Source: an uncultured Sporosarcina sp.
GTDB taxonomy: Bacteria > Bacillota > Bacilli > Bacillales_A > Planococcaceae
Direction of reading: 5' to 3'
DNA: 34,530 bases
Assembly (NCBI GenBank): GCA_947644645.1
Contig: CANSAF010000027.1
Span: 1-34,530, forward strand
This document shows, piece after piece, positions 14,884-24,021 of the stretch (the stretch's first letter is position 1; each line of letters opens with the position of its first letter). A model generated the notes under the pieces. It had not been told where the DNA came from. It saw only the letters and a list, made by a program, of their open reading frames with translations, and searched no databases. A program made the translations under genes and the position numbers.

Positions 14884-15883
14884 ATTCTACAAACTCCGCG
14901 TCATCCCACTCATCATTCCACTCAATGCCTTGTGCTTCTGCCGCATCTTTATTGATAAATAATTTCAACTCTGGCGGATACTCCGCAGGAATTTCACTTG
15001 GATCTTTACCTTCTTTTAAAATTTCAGCAGCCATTTCCCCTGTACGGTATCCAATTGAATAATAATCAAATCCATAAGTCGCAAATCCACCTAATTCAAC
15101 AGAATCTGGTTCACCAACGATTAAAGGAATTTGTTGTTCATTCGCCACATCTACCACACTATCAAGTGCCGAAACGACTGTATTGTCTGTGAAAATATAA
15201 AACACATCAACATCGCCAACTAAAGTCATCGCTGCTTGTTGAACGTCTGCCGCTGTCGCAACTGTTCTTTCAACAAGCGTTAAACTTGTACCCTCTGCAA
15301 TTTCTTCAATTGCTTTCATTTGTGTTACGGAGTTTTGCTCTCCAGCATTATAAATAATACCGACTGTTGCATCTTTAAAATATTGATCGATAAATTCTAC
15401 TGTTTTTTCAATTGCCTCTGGATGTAAATCCACAACACCTGTAATATTTCCACCTGGGCTTTCCATCGAATCAATTAAATCCGCATCCACTGCATCTGTC
15501 ACTGATGTAAATAAAATTGGAATATCACTTGTCGCATTTTGCGCACCTAGCGCACTTGGTGTTGAATTCGCAAAGATTAGATCGACACCATCTGCCACAA
15601 ATTTATCCGCAATGACCGCAACATTATTCATATCATTTTGCGCACTTTGATAATCAATTTTCACATTAAGTCCTGATTCTTTAATTGCCGCTTTAAATCC
15701 TTCTGTTGCCGCATCTAGTGAAGGGTGTTCTAAAATTTGCGTAGCACCAATTATGTATTCCTTTCCAATACTTTCGCCATCACTACTGCTACTTCCACCT
15801 TCATTTTCTCCTTCACTTCCACAAGCCGCCAAAATAAACATACTTATTACCGCAAGGATCGTGAACTGTAAAAACTTTCTCAT
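14882..15883 (-). CDS. ABC transporter substrate-binding lipoprotein (PF04392 type)
   Basis: Binding protein, 333 residues. The signal peptide ends in a lipobox with LAAC (Cys21), then a Ser/Gly/Glu-rich linker leads to the mature two-lobed domain beginning EYIIGATQILEHPSLD, characteristic of the ABC_sub_bind family, with SATPSALG-type and VGEPDSVELGG motifs. It captures a small ligand outside the cell for the permease and ATPase that follow; members are known for tryptophan, tyrosine and similar ligands. The ATG at 15883 is preferred over the upstream GTG because a GGAGGGGG tract lies 11 nt before it. A strong promoter lies 59-87 nt upstream. Confidence 0.92.
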   Translation of the reverse strand: MRKFLQFTILAVISMFILAACGSEGENEGGSSSSDGESIGKEYIIGATQILEHPSLDAATEGFKAAIKESGLNVKIDYQSAQNDMNNVAVIADKFVADGVDLIFANSTPSALGAQNATSDIPILFTSVTDAVDADLIDSMESPGGNITGVVDLHPEAIEKTVEFIDQYFKDATVGIIYNAGEQNSVTQMKAIEEIAEGTSLTLVERTVATAADVQQAAMTLVGDVDVFYIFTDNTVVSALDSVVDVANEQQIPLIVGEPDSVELGGFATYGFDYYSIGYRTGEMAAEILKEGKDPSEIPAEYPPELKLFINKDAAEAQGIEWNDEWDDAEFVE

Positions 15884-15941
15884 CTGTCTATTTTCCCCCT
15901 CCACCTAATTGTTCGATAATTCAAACCTTATCGATTTATAC

Positions 15942-15970
15942 ATTATACTGACAAGCAATCTATGAAGCAA
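15942..15970 (-). promoter_or_regulatory. Promoter of the ABC transporter operon
   Basis: On the minus strand TTGCTT (15965-15970) and TATAAT (15942-15947) are separated by exactly 17 nt. No T-box or other leader element is visible between it and the lipoprotein start. Confidence 0.8.
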
Positions 15971-16002
15971 GTTAATTTTTCAGTATATTTATTATTTTGA
16001 AA

Positions 16003-16043
16003 TAAAAAAAGAAAGTTAGGGGCATCTTTCCCACTAACTTTCT
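16003..16043 (-). terminator. Terminator of ysgA
   Basis: AGAAAGTTAG (plus GGG) pairs with (CCC plus) CTAACTTTCT on the minus strand, followed by seven T, 15 nt after the ysgA stop. Confidence 0.88.
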
Positions 16044-16057
16044 GTCTGATTTTCTAA

Positions 16058-16825
16058 TTAGTTTTCTTCTGAATAAGCATACAAAAGAATCCCCGTCGCT
16101 ACCGCTACATTTAAAGATTCCGCTTTTCCGTAAATTGGAATGCGCACATTGACATCCGTTTGTTTTAATAACTCAGGACTCATGCCGCTTCCTTCATTCC
16201 CAACAATTAACGCAAACTTCCCATTTGTCTTCGGTGCTTTATAATCAACAGATTCTTCCAAACTTGTCCCAATGACTTGAATATCATTGTCCTTCGCTTT
16301 TTGAATCCAATCATTTAAATCACCACGAATAATTGGGATATGGAAATTCGATCCTTGCGCAGAACGCACTGTTTTTGGGCTGTATGGATCTGCTGCGCCT
16401 TTTCCAATAATAACCGCATCCATCCCCGCTGCGTCTGCAGTACGAATCATTGTCCCAACATTTCCAGGGTCTTGAACGGCATCAACAAATAAAAACTTCG
16501 TCCAGTTCGCTTGAATTTCTTCCTCGTATTCCGTTTGACGACAATGCGCATAAACACCTTGCGATTGTTCCGTTTCCGAAATCTCTTTCGCAACAGCTTT
16601 CGTAATTTCATTTACCACAATATTATCTAATTCCCAATGCAAAGGAAGCTCAACATCTTCACGTTTCATAATCGTTAACACAACATCTTTTGTCTTTAAC
16701 GCTTCTTCTACAAGATGAAAACCTTCAACTAAAAACTCTTTTGATTTATCCCGTTCTTTCCGCGTTAACACAAGCTTTTTCCAATGTTTCACCAATGCAT
16801 TTGAAGTTGATTCAATTCGTTTCAT
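16058..16825 (-). CDS. ysgA: SpoU/TrmH family RNA 2'-O-methyltransferase (YsgA)
   Basis: SPOUT-class methyltransferase, 255 residues. The N-terminal substrate-binding domain (about 1-95) has LVEGFHLVEEAL. The knotted catalytic domain carries motif 1 near DAVQDPGNVGTMIRTADAAG, motif 2 ALIVGNEGSGMS and motif 3 IPIYGKAESLNVAVATGI, which form the SAM pocket. It should methylate a ribose in rRNA or tRNA; the target is not known from sequence. In B. subtilis ysgA lies next to pheS; here rpn and the ABC operon separate them. Confidence 0.92.
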   Translation of the reverse strand: MKRIESTSNALVKHWKKLVLTRKERDKSKEFLVEGFHLVEEALKTKDVVLTIMKREDVELPLHWELDNIVVNEITKAVAKEISETEQSQGVYAHCRQTEYEEEIQANWTKFLFVDAVQDPGNVGTMIRTADAAGMDAVIIGKGAADPYSPKTVRSAQGSNFHIPIIRGDLNDWIQKAKDNDIQVIGTSLEESVDYKAPKTNGKFALIVGNEGSGMSPELLKQTDVNVRIPIYGKAESLNVAVATGILLYAYSEEN

Positions 16826-16916
16826 TAATCCTAGAACCGCCTTTTTCTTTTAGTGTACCAAATGACAGTATAGTTAGCGATAGTTGTGGCTAAAATAGTT
16901 GCAGGAGGGTGATAAA

Positions 16917-17129
16917 ATGAACTTTCAAATACGTGATGTAATTACAGCCAATATGACGAATAATTCGGCGGAGGATGTACGAAATGTAGTAGAAGATGCT
17001 ATAAATCGCGGCGAAGAACATTTACTGCCGGGGCTTGGCGTGTTTTTTGAAAACCTGTGGAAGCGTGCAGGAGAAGAAGAAAAGAACAAAATCGCAAACG
17101 AACTCGCACAAGAATTTCAAGCAAGTTAA
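16917..17129 (+). CDS. sspI: Small acid-soluble spore protein I
   Basis: SspI, 70 residues, a minor spore-core protein made in the forespore. The segment VVEDAINRGEEHLLPGLGVFFENLWKRAG is the family signature. The frame extends upstream to 16899, but the ATG at 16917 has GGAGG at 8 nt. It diverges from ysgA and shares a bidirectional terminator with the convergent zinc-ribbon gene. Its presence marks the organism as an endospore former. A sigma-G promoter is expected for this family; I could not assign one with confidence. Confidence 0.95.
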   Translation: MNFQIRDVITANMTNNSAEDVRNVVEDAINRGEEHLLPGLGVFFENLWKRAGEEEKNKIANELAQEFQAS

Positions 17130-17175
17130 AAATAGGCTACCGACACACATTCCGTCTCGGTAGCCTATTTCTTTT
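17128..17175. terminator. Bidirectional terminator, sspI / zinc-ribbon gene
   Basis: A perfect 14-bp stem AAATAGGCTACCGA (17130-17143) with TCGGTAGCCTATTT (17157-17170). T-rich tracts follow in both directions, between two convergent genes. Confidence 0.88.
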
Positions 17176-17392
17176 ATGACCTTTCGCCTGATTCTTTTGG
17201 CGGTTGGCATACATCACATTTTCGTTGGTTTCTATTTTTAAACTTCGTAAAAGTCTTTTCGAAATTTTGACCACATGCACATTTAAATAGTAATTTTTGA
17301 GAAAAACCGTGATATTCTTTCGATAACAACGTACTTTCCGAATTTTTCTGGGCGAATTCTTTAATCTCTAAAATTGTCCATCTTTTTCCCAT
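17174..17392 (-). CDS. Small zinc-ribbon protein, unknown function
   Basis: A 72-residue protein with one likely zinc site: two cysteines in FKCACGQ and two in RKCDVCQ, 20 residues apart, in a basic C-terminal half. The N-terminal half (MGKRWTILEIKEFAQKNSES) resembles the short helical segments seen next to such ribbons in phage and homing-endonuclease-associated proteins. It may bind nucleic acid, but this is inference. The ATG at 17392 has GGAGG 9 nt upstream and is preferred over the upstream in-frame codon at 17419. Confidence 0.75.
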   Translation of the reverse strand: MGKRWTILEIKEFAQKNSESTLLSKEYHGFSQKLLFKCACGQNFEKTFTKFKNRNQRKCDVCQPPKESGERS

Positions 17393-17501
17393 TCGTTCAC
17401 ACCTCCATATCTGAATCACAAGTGGAGGCTTTTGGGCATCTAACTAATGATTAGCATTGATTATCGATAGATATGTAACTGTTTGTTTTCGAATATGGGA
17501 T

Positions 17502-17834
17502 CTACCCATTATTCTTGGTTTTTTTGAAACGATCACGGTTTTTATTCGTATATATCGGGATGAAAATCGTCATCAACAAAGTCAATGTTATGCCAATACC
17601 AATTGCAAACCTGCTTTCGAATAGCAGCTCCCCTAAAGCAATGATCCAAAGGCAAATACAAGCGCCGTACATGATTTTTCCCGTAAACTTACATACAGCC
17701 ACTTCATCATATTGCGCTCTTTTCTCATTCGACATTGTATTATAGCCAGCAATCATTCCAATCCCCTTGCCTTTTGAGAACACAATGGCAAAAATGAGCA
17801 ACGGAATTGAAGTAACAATCATTGCGATTCCCAT
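17502..17834 (-). CDS. DUF3784 membrane protein
   Basis: Predicted DUF3784 protein, 110 residues. The signature GKGIGMIAGYNTMSNEKRAQYDE follows the first membrane helix; two more helices follow (about residues 52-70 and 75-95). The ATG at 17834 starts directly at the first helix and has GGCGG 8 nt upstream. An alternative ATG at 17864 overlaps the TAA that ends the displaced part of the upstream lipoprotein frame (TAATG), which would allow coupled initiation and add ten residues. Function unknown. It is the last gene of the YhfC-DUF3887-DUF3784 unit. Confidence 0.75.
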   Translation of the reverse strand: MGIAMIVTSIPLLIFAIVFSKGKGIGMIAGYNTMSNEKRAQYDEVAVCKFTGKIMYGACICLWIIALGELLFESRFAIGIGITLTLLMTIFIPIYTNKNRDRFKKTKNNG

Positions 17835-17863
17835 ATGTCTCGCCGCCTTTTCACACAAAAACA

Positions 17864-18243
17864 TTATTTAATAAAAAATCCTACAACTTCCTCATCTTCA
17901 CTAAAACTAATTGTATAAATACGTTTTATCTCACTGTATTTTGCGACCAGTACAGTGACATAATATCCATCTTTTTCTAGAACTTATCTACTTTCTCAAA
18001 TGTACCAGCTTCTTCAATCAATGGCGTCAATTCGTCCATTTGCTCAACAGGTAAACCTTCCTTCATTTGCTCACCAAACATTTCATGAAGTGTGGCATAA
18101 TCCCCAGCATTTAATAAAGAAACGACTTGTTCCGCTACTGCACGATACTTTTCAGTCGTCGCATCGTCTACCTTCGTTCCGCCACATGCCGCAAGACTCA
18201 AAACCATTAACATCAAGACCACCATCATTGTCATTTTTCTCAT
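17864..18243 (-). pseudogene. DUF3887-like lipoprotein gene, frameshifted
   Basis: The first frame (18243 to 17977, 88 codons) encodes a lipoprotein with signal MRKMTMMVVLMLMVLSLAAC (Cys20) and a region resembling DUF3887 (AEQVVSLLNAGDYATLHEMF). It stops at TAG after EKVDKF. The next frame, without a start, continues EKDGYYVTVLVAKYSE and ends DEEVVGFFIK at 17864, exactly the expected C-terminal half of the domain. One small insertion or deletion near 17980-17985 therefore splits the gene. The ATG has AAAGGGGA 7 nt upstream and overlaps the YhfC stop as ATGA. It could be a real mutation or a sequencing error. Confidence 0.7.
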
Positions 18244-18923
18244 GATAAAATCCCCTTTCTTTTTATCCACAAACTATATAATAATACCATTGAGGCGATG
18301 AACGCTAATGCACCTTCCACTACAAATAACGCAATCTCTTGCCTTACAAATAACGGGATAATGACGACAAGTGCATCGACCAATGTATGAATTAAAATAG
18401 CGAATAGGACATATCGAAATCTTTTTTGTACGATCGCTTGTAAAATAAGAATTGAAAGACCAATATGTAAAACAATCGCAAAAAATCTTTCAATGCCACC
18501 CATAAAAGCCATTTCACTAGATAAAGCCATAGTTGGTGAAAATAATAATGTCGCTACTGGAATTCCTACAATGAGAACTGCTTCAATTCCACCATGCCCC
18601 GCACCAAAGTAAAATCCAGCTTGAAAATTTCGCTGCTTCACCAGAAATGTCATCAATATAAAACGGGCGAGTTCTTCAAATAAACCTGCGGATAGTCCAA
18701 TCATGATTGCAAATAAAATCGGATTTGTCATACTCATCATCGTATAAGCTGGATAATTTTCGCCTAAATATTGCAAGAGCGGAATACGCAATAATATTTG
18801 TGACAATAAAAACGCCGCACTCCCCAATAAGAAAGGCATGACTTTCTTTTGCCGATAAGCATAAAAAAACAGTAGTAACGGTAAACCAATACTGATGATT
18901 ACGGTAAAAATTATCCCGAACAT
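18240..18923 (-). CDS. YhfC-family intramembrane metalloprotease
   Basis: YhfC-type polytopic protein, 227 residues, about seven membrane helices. Conserved polar residues sit inside helices: FEELARF (about residues 79-85), GAGHGGIEA (about 104-112), GGIERFF and two later His residues in LHIGLS and LIHTLVDA. This is the pattern of the glutamic/CPBP-like putative intramembrane proteases. The frame opens at a GTG at 18932, but the ATG at 18923 has GAGG 8 nt upstream. Its stop overlaps the start of the DUF3887 lipoprotein gene, so the two are translationally coupled and the lipoprotein may be a partner or substrate (inference). Confidence 0.85.
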   Translation of the reverse strand: MFGIIFTVIISIGLPLLLFFYAYRQKKVMPFLLGSAAFLLSQILLRIPLLQYLGENYPAYTMMSMTNPILFAIMIGLSAGLFEELARFILMTFLVKQRNFQAGFYFGAGHGGIEAVLIVGIPVATLLFSPTMALSSEMAFMGGIERFFAIVLHIGLSILILQAIVQKRFRYVLFAILIHTLVDALVVIIPLFVRQEIALFVVEGALAFIASMVLLYSLWIKRKGILS

Positions 18924-19014
18924 TGTCATCACCTCTTACTATAAAAGTATAATGCAATGCTCAAATTTTGTATGTATTCTTTCATAATTGGTTCATTTCC
19001 CTACATATTCGGTC

Positions 19015-19062
19015 AAAAAAGGCTATTCCAAAAGTTTAAGCGCAGACTTTCGGAATGCCTTT
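19015..19062 (-). terminator. Terminator of the LytTR/kinase operon
   Basis: AAAAGGC-ATTCC-AAAGT pairs with ACTTT-GGAAT-GCCTTTT on the minus strand, with a run of six T, 4 nt after the kinase stop. Confidence 0.8.
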
Positions 19063-19065
19063 TGT

Positions 19066-20391
19066 TTAATTTTCTTTTTTTAAGATTAATGTTTGTGTAA
19101 AATAAGGCGCGATGAAAGTTGTTTCTAATGTCGCTGTATTCATTTGCTTCAATATTCTTTTTAACGAAAACAAGCCATATCCTCGTCTTCCATTTTTATT
19201 AGAATAACGTTTTTCATATAATCGGTGTAAGTTGATTTCTTTCTGTCGACAGCTATTTTTAACAATAAAATACACTAGATCATTCATTTCAAAAAAAGCA
19301 ATTTGAACTTTTTTCTCATCACTTACCACAGCTTCTTCAATCGCATTATCCACTAAAATAGATATTACCCGAATGAAATCAACAATTGGCATTTTGATTT
19401 TTTCAATCGTTTGTGGAATATCTATCATTACTTTTATCCCTTGTTGCTGTGCAGCAATTACCTTCACACTTAATACGCTTTTCACTTCTGGAATTTTAAT
19501 AGAAGCTAATTTCACGATGTCCAGTTCATGATTGTTCATTAAATCTGAAGTGGGTGCAATCACTTCATAGTAAATTCGTTCAATTTGCTGTAAGTTTTTT
19601 GCTTTCACACTCGTATCTAATGCCATCAATATATTCATATAATCATGCCTGAAATTTGCTAAATCTGCATGCATATACTCCAATTTCTCTACATAATCAA
19701 GACGTTCCGCATTTAATCTTTCCGCTTGCTCCTCCATAAATCTTTCCTTTGCCAAATACGAACCAACAATTGCCATTAATAGTAATATCATAAATAATAT
19801 GAATGCAATGATCACGCTCATTTCACCATATCGTTCATTCGCAATGGCTAGAAATCGAGTAGAAGGTGTTGTTAAGATTAAACTTAAAAGAAAACCAATG
19901 AATAATAAAGCATAGCTTATGTAATACAGTCTACTACTTTCAATATATGCTGCAAAACGTCCAATTTTCTTGCGCCAAAGGACAATACAACTCCCAATCA
20001 GGATGATAATCATAAGATGCATAATGCTCGTTGTCCATAAATACAAATTGAATGGGCTCACCATAAATAATTGAAACATTAACTCCAAGATGAATTTTCT
20101 TGCAAATGTGATGCCGATTAAACTGATCAATGCAAAATATAAATTTTGCATAAATGAAAGCTCATTTTGCATTAATCCCAAACTTAATAAAAATAATAAT
20201 AGCAAGATACTATTCCATTCCGGATATCCGGTAACTGTCACGACAAAGCCGAGAAGTATTGTGAAAACAATGCTTAATATAATCATCATTTTATACGGCA
20301 TTCGATCATAACGGATTAACAGCAAATATAAAACAACATGACAAATTCCAGCCAACACACCAGCAATCAAGTCATAAACATACATCATCAT
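19066..20391 (-). CDS. AgrC-like sensor histidine kinase
   Basis: GHKL-type kinase, 441 residues. About six hydrophobic segments fill residues 1-215. A coiled coil (AKERFMEEQAERLNAERL) leads to the H-box with FRHDYMN near residue 248, typical of the AgrC/ComD group. The ATPase domain has DNAIEEAV (N-box) and a GYGLFSLKRI G-box. It should autophosphorylate in response to an unknown extracellular signal and pass phosphate to the LytTR regulator just upstream. Its first ATG overlaps the regulator stop (ATGA). No agrB or agrD gene for a peptide signal is seen nearby. Confidence 0.92.
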   Translation of the reverse strand: MMMYVYDLIAGVLAGICHVVLYLLLIRYDRMPYKMMIILSIVFTILLGFVVTVTGYPEWNSILLLLFLLSLGLMQNELSFMQNLYFALISLIGITFARKFILELMFQLFMVSPFNLYLWTTSIMHLMIIILIGSCIVLWRKKIGRFAAYIESSRLYYISYALLFIGFLLSLILTTPSTRFLAIANERYGEMSVIIAFILFMILLLMAIVGSYLAKERFMEEQAERLNAERLDYVEKLEYMHADLANFRHDYMNILMALDTSVKAKNLQQIERIYYEVIAPTSDLMNNHELDIVKLASIKIPEVKSVLSVKVIAAQQQGIKVMIDIPQTIEKIKMPIVDFIRVISILVDNAIEEAVVSDEKKVQIAFFEMNDLVYFIVKNSCRQKEINLHRLYEKRYSNKNGRRGYGLFSLKRILKQMNTATLETTFIAPYFTQTLILKKEN

Positions 20392-21119
20392 TCACCTTTT
20401 ACAAGCTGCCGCACTGTTTTTCCCATTCGTCTAGATACTGGAATGGTTTCTTTGTTTTTTAACACAATATTCTTTCGCGCCGCATCATAAGCAGATATTT
20501 GTTCAGTATTGACGAGATAAGATTGGTGACAACGAAGTAGCCGGTCATCTATCTTTTCAATTTCTTTCAACGTACCATAAAAATGAATGTTACGATTCGT
20601 CGTCACCAAAGTTAAGCGATGTGGACCATCCGTCATTATATAAACTACTGTTTCAAATGGAACTCGAACAGTCGTATGGCGATTCTCAATAATAAAATCA
20701 TCCGTTGGCATTTTTGTCTGATTAAGTGCTTGATAATGAAGTAAACATTGCGTCATTAATTGGTTGCGTTCATCATTTGGTAAACCTTTGTCAATAAACG
20801 TTAACGCCGACACCATGTACTGGTAAGAAATCGGCGCAAAATTGGCGTGTGTTGTCACAAAAACAATAATTCCTTGCGTATCATGCTTTCTAATTTCCTG
20901 TGCAACTTGTAAACCTTTACGCTCTTCTCCTTTAATTTCAATATCCAAAAAGTAAATCGGTACAAAATTCGTCAATGGAATTTTTTCAATAATCTCTTCA
21001 TATTTACTTGTGACGTGAATAAAATCAAAAGGTAATTGAAATTGTTCTGAAATTTTTTCTACTACACTCCTAAGTTGCGCCGCCTGAATGATATCATCTT
21101 CCAAAATAAAAATACTCAT
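20388..21119 (-). CDS. LytTR-family response regulator
   Basis: Response regulator, 243 residues. The receiver domain has the acidic pocket ILEDD (residues 5-9), the phospho-acceptor D59 in YFLDIEIKG and a conserved Thr in VFVTTHA; the C-terminal LytTR DNA-binding domain contains VPFETVVYIMT, LLRCHQSYLVN and IPVSRRM. It belongs to the AgrA/ComE group and probably activates genes by binding imperfect direct repeats. It is coupled to the kinase gene. A 16-bp dyad (TATCAT-CTAA-ATGATA, 21142-21157) lies 22 nt upstream of its start. Confidence 0.93.
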   Translation of the reverse strand: MSIFILEDDIIQAAQLRSVVEKISEQFQLPFDFIHVTSKYEEIIEKIPLTNFVPIYFLDIEIKGEERKGLQVAQEIRKHDTQGIIVFVTTHANFAPISYQYMVSALTFIDKGLPNDERNQLMTQCLLHYQALNQTKMPTDDFIIENRHTTVRVPFETVVYIMTDGPHRLTLVTTNRNIHFYGTLKEIEKIDDRLLRCHQSYLVNTEQISAYDAARKNIVLKNKETIPVSRRMGKTVRQLVKGE

Positions 21120-21141
21120 ACAATCACTCGCTTTTAAGTCA

Positions 21142-21157
21142 TATCATCTAAATGATA
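21142..21157. promoter_or_regulatory. Dyad upstream of the response regulator
   Basis: TATCAT, four bases, ATGATA: a perfect 6-bp inverted repeat in the 65-nt gap between the export-protein gene and the regulator. It may be a regulator binding site; no T tract follows, so it is not a terminator. Confidence 0.4.
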
Positions 21158-21184
21158 CCATAAAGCCACCGAGCCACTGTTTTT

Positions 21185-21652
21185 TCATGAAAACAAACTC
21201 TGTCCTATACGATCACTCACAAAAAAGTCAAAGCCCATTGCAGTTAAGACGCCTAAAATAAGTGTCCACAATGCGATGCTAATCGTCATCCAGACAGCCG
21301 CATTTCCTTTATTTGCACCGAATACCAAACCAATAAAAGCTGCTAAATGTGAACCGATTAAAAAAGGTCCAAGAAGCGCAACACCCGGCATTCCGTATTT
21401 ATTCCAAATTCTTTTCCCGCGCTCTTCTTTTTTAGACGGTTCATCTTCCTTATTTTTCTTTCTTTTTGCCAACCACACTTTCACTTTTTCAAATCCAAAA
21501 ATGACAAATAATACTGTTAATAAATTCCCCGTAAAAGCAGCAATCATCACGCCAACTGGAGATAAACCACTAATAACACCCAATGGAACGACGAGTGCGA
21601 TTTCGAGCCACGGAATCGCACCGCCTAAAAACACTAATAAATATTCAATCAC
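21185..21652 (-). CDS. Small multidrug export family protein
   Basis: Matches the Sm_multidrug_ex family (PF06695/COG2426 type), 155 residues. About four hydrophobic segments, the early GGAIPWLEIALVVPLG motif, a charged cytoplasmic loop (AKRKKNKEDEPSKKEERGKR) and GMPGVALLGPFLIGSHLAA are typical. The transported substrate is not known despite the name. It starts with GTG overlapping the stop of the preceding membrane-protein gene (GTGA), so it is translationally coupled to it. Confidence 0.85.
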   Translation of the reverse strand: MIEYLLVFLGGAIPWLEIALVVPLGVISGLSPVGVMIAAFTGNLLTVLFVIFGFEKVKVWLAKRKKNKEDEPSKKEERGKRIWNKYGMPGVALLGPFLIGSHLAAFIGLVFGANKGNAAVWMTISIALWTLILGVLTAMGFDFFVSDRIGQSLFS

Positions 21653-22158
21653 TCTTCTTCCCCCGCATCCTTAAACATTTTTCGAATTGTTGAATAATAA
21701 ATCCAATATTGCCCTAGTGCGACAAGTAAAATTCCGACTAATATAATTGTACGATGCCACATACCACCTAAAGCTACACCTACTAATAATGGTAAAACAA
21801 AAGAATAATAGGAATATACTTTTTTCGTTGCACGTTTCGTAATTTCATCGAAAAACTCATCATCCTCAATATACTCCTGTGGTTTGAACGTAAATGTTTT
21901 TATTTTCCGAGTTGGGTAGCGCTTATTATGCCGATAAATATTAACAGACATCATCACAATATAAACGACTAGAATGAGAAGCGCGCTTGAAAAAATAATT
22001 CCACTGATATGCCCCATATTCATCTCAAAATAGTAGCCATCTTCACTCGTCACAAATGTCGTTTCGGACGAAAATCCAATCACGAGGGTTAATACTAATA
22101 ATATGAAAATCGATCCCATTTGCCATAAAGGCAGTGTAAACCGCATATCACCTTTCAT
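21649..22158 (-). CDS. Predicted membrane protein paired with XRE regulator
   Basis: No named family recognised. The 169-residue product has four hydrophobic segments in two pairs: near residues 15-35 and 55-80, and near 115-155, split by a charged cytoplasmic part (YIEDDEFFDEITKRATKK). The ATG at 22158 lies inside the end of the XRE gene with GGGGAGG 6 nt upstream; the in-frame codon further upstream (22191) has no such site. Small XRE repressor genes followed by a membrane protein are a common pair in Firmicutes, and the repressor probably controls this gene. Confidence 0.75.
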   Translation of the reverse strand: MKGDMRFTLPLWQMGSIFILLVLTLVIGFSSETTFVTSEDGYYFEMNMGHISGIIFSSALLILVVYIVMMSVNIYRHNKRYPTRKIKTFTFKPQEYIEDDEFFDEITKRATKKVYSYYSFVLPLLVGVALGGMWHRTIILVGILLVALGQYWIYYSTIRKMFKDAGEEE

Positions 22159-22363
22159 GTTCTTCCTCCCCTTCCAACCAAAATAATTCATTTAAATCAA
22201 CTTCCAACGCTTTTGCCAATTTTAATGCCAATGTGACAGATGGTGAAAACTCCCCTTTTTCAATAAAGCCAATCGTTTGTCGCGTCACGCCGACTTTTTT
22301 CGCTAGTTCAATTTGTGTGAAACTATGTCTCGCTCTTAATTCTTTCAATCGATTTTTTAACAC
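22148..22363 (-). CDS. XRE-family transcriptional regulator (YgzD-like)
   Basis: A 71-residue single-domain helix-turn-helix protein (RLKELRARHSFTQIELAKKV, then GVTRQTIGFIEKGEFSPSV, ending LEVDLNELFWLEG), the classic small Cro/CI-like type. The start is GTG with AGGAGG 7 nt upstream. It heads a minus-strand string (membrane protein, export protein, LytTR regulator, kinase) with overlapping or short junctions. The upstream region has a dyad and direct repeats that could be its operators, suggesting autoregulation. Confidence 0.92.
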   Translation of the reverse strand: MLKNRLKELRARHSFTQIELAKKVGVTRQTIGFIEKGEFSPSVTLALKLAKALEVDLNELFWLEGEEEHER

Positions 22364-22391
22364 CCTGCCACCTCCTAGTTTAAATTGTATA

Positions 22392-22444
22392 GTAAACTTA
22401 ACATCACGTAAAGTTTAGTTAACTTTAAGTTATGTGAACTTAAC
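22392..22444. promoter_or_regulatory. Candidate operator array of the XRE operon
   Basis: A dyad TAAAGTT (22409-22415) / AACTTTA (22421-22427) is flanked by two direct repeats GTRAACTTAAC (22392-22402 and 22434-22444) spaced 42 bp apart, four helical turns. A possible -10 (TATACA) lies between this array and the start. The arrangement suits cooperative binding by the small XRE repressor encoded just downstream. Confidence 0.5.
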
Positions 22445-22455
22445 ATGATATATGC

Positions 22456-22502
22456 AAAAAAAGCGTATGAAATAAAGGCTCTCCCCCCATATCATACGCT
22501 TT
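22456..22502 (-). terminator. Terminator of glpK
   Basis: A perfect 11-bp stem AAAGCGTATGA / TCATACGCTTT with a 21-nt loop, followed on the minus strand by a T run, 9 nt after the glpK stop. Confidence 0.82.
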
Positions 22503-22511
22503 CATAAGTTT

Positions 22512-24017
<1,506 letters not shown>

Positions 24018-24021
24018 CTAC

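Noticed and set aside
17975-17990. Programmed frameshift in the DUF3887 lipoprotein
   Set aside because: The A-rich run lies after the stop rather than before it, and no stimulatory structure is evident; a simple indel or sequencing error is more likely.
21120-21184. AgrD-like peptide gene between the export protein and the response regulator
   Set aside because: The 65-nt gap has no start codon with a ribosome binding site and no room for an AgrD precursor.
21276-21674. Plus-strand frame of 132 codons
   Set aside because: Antisense to the small multidrug export gene, which is well supported by family motifs and a coupled start.
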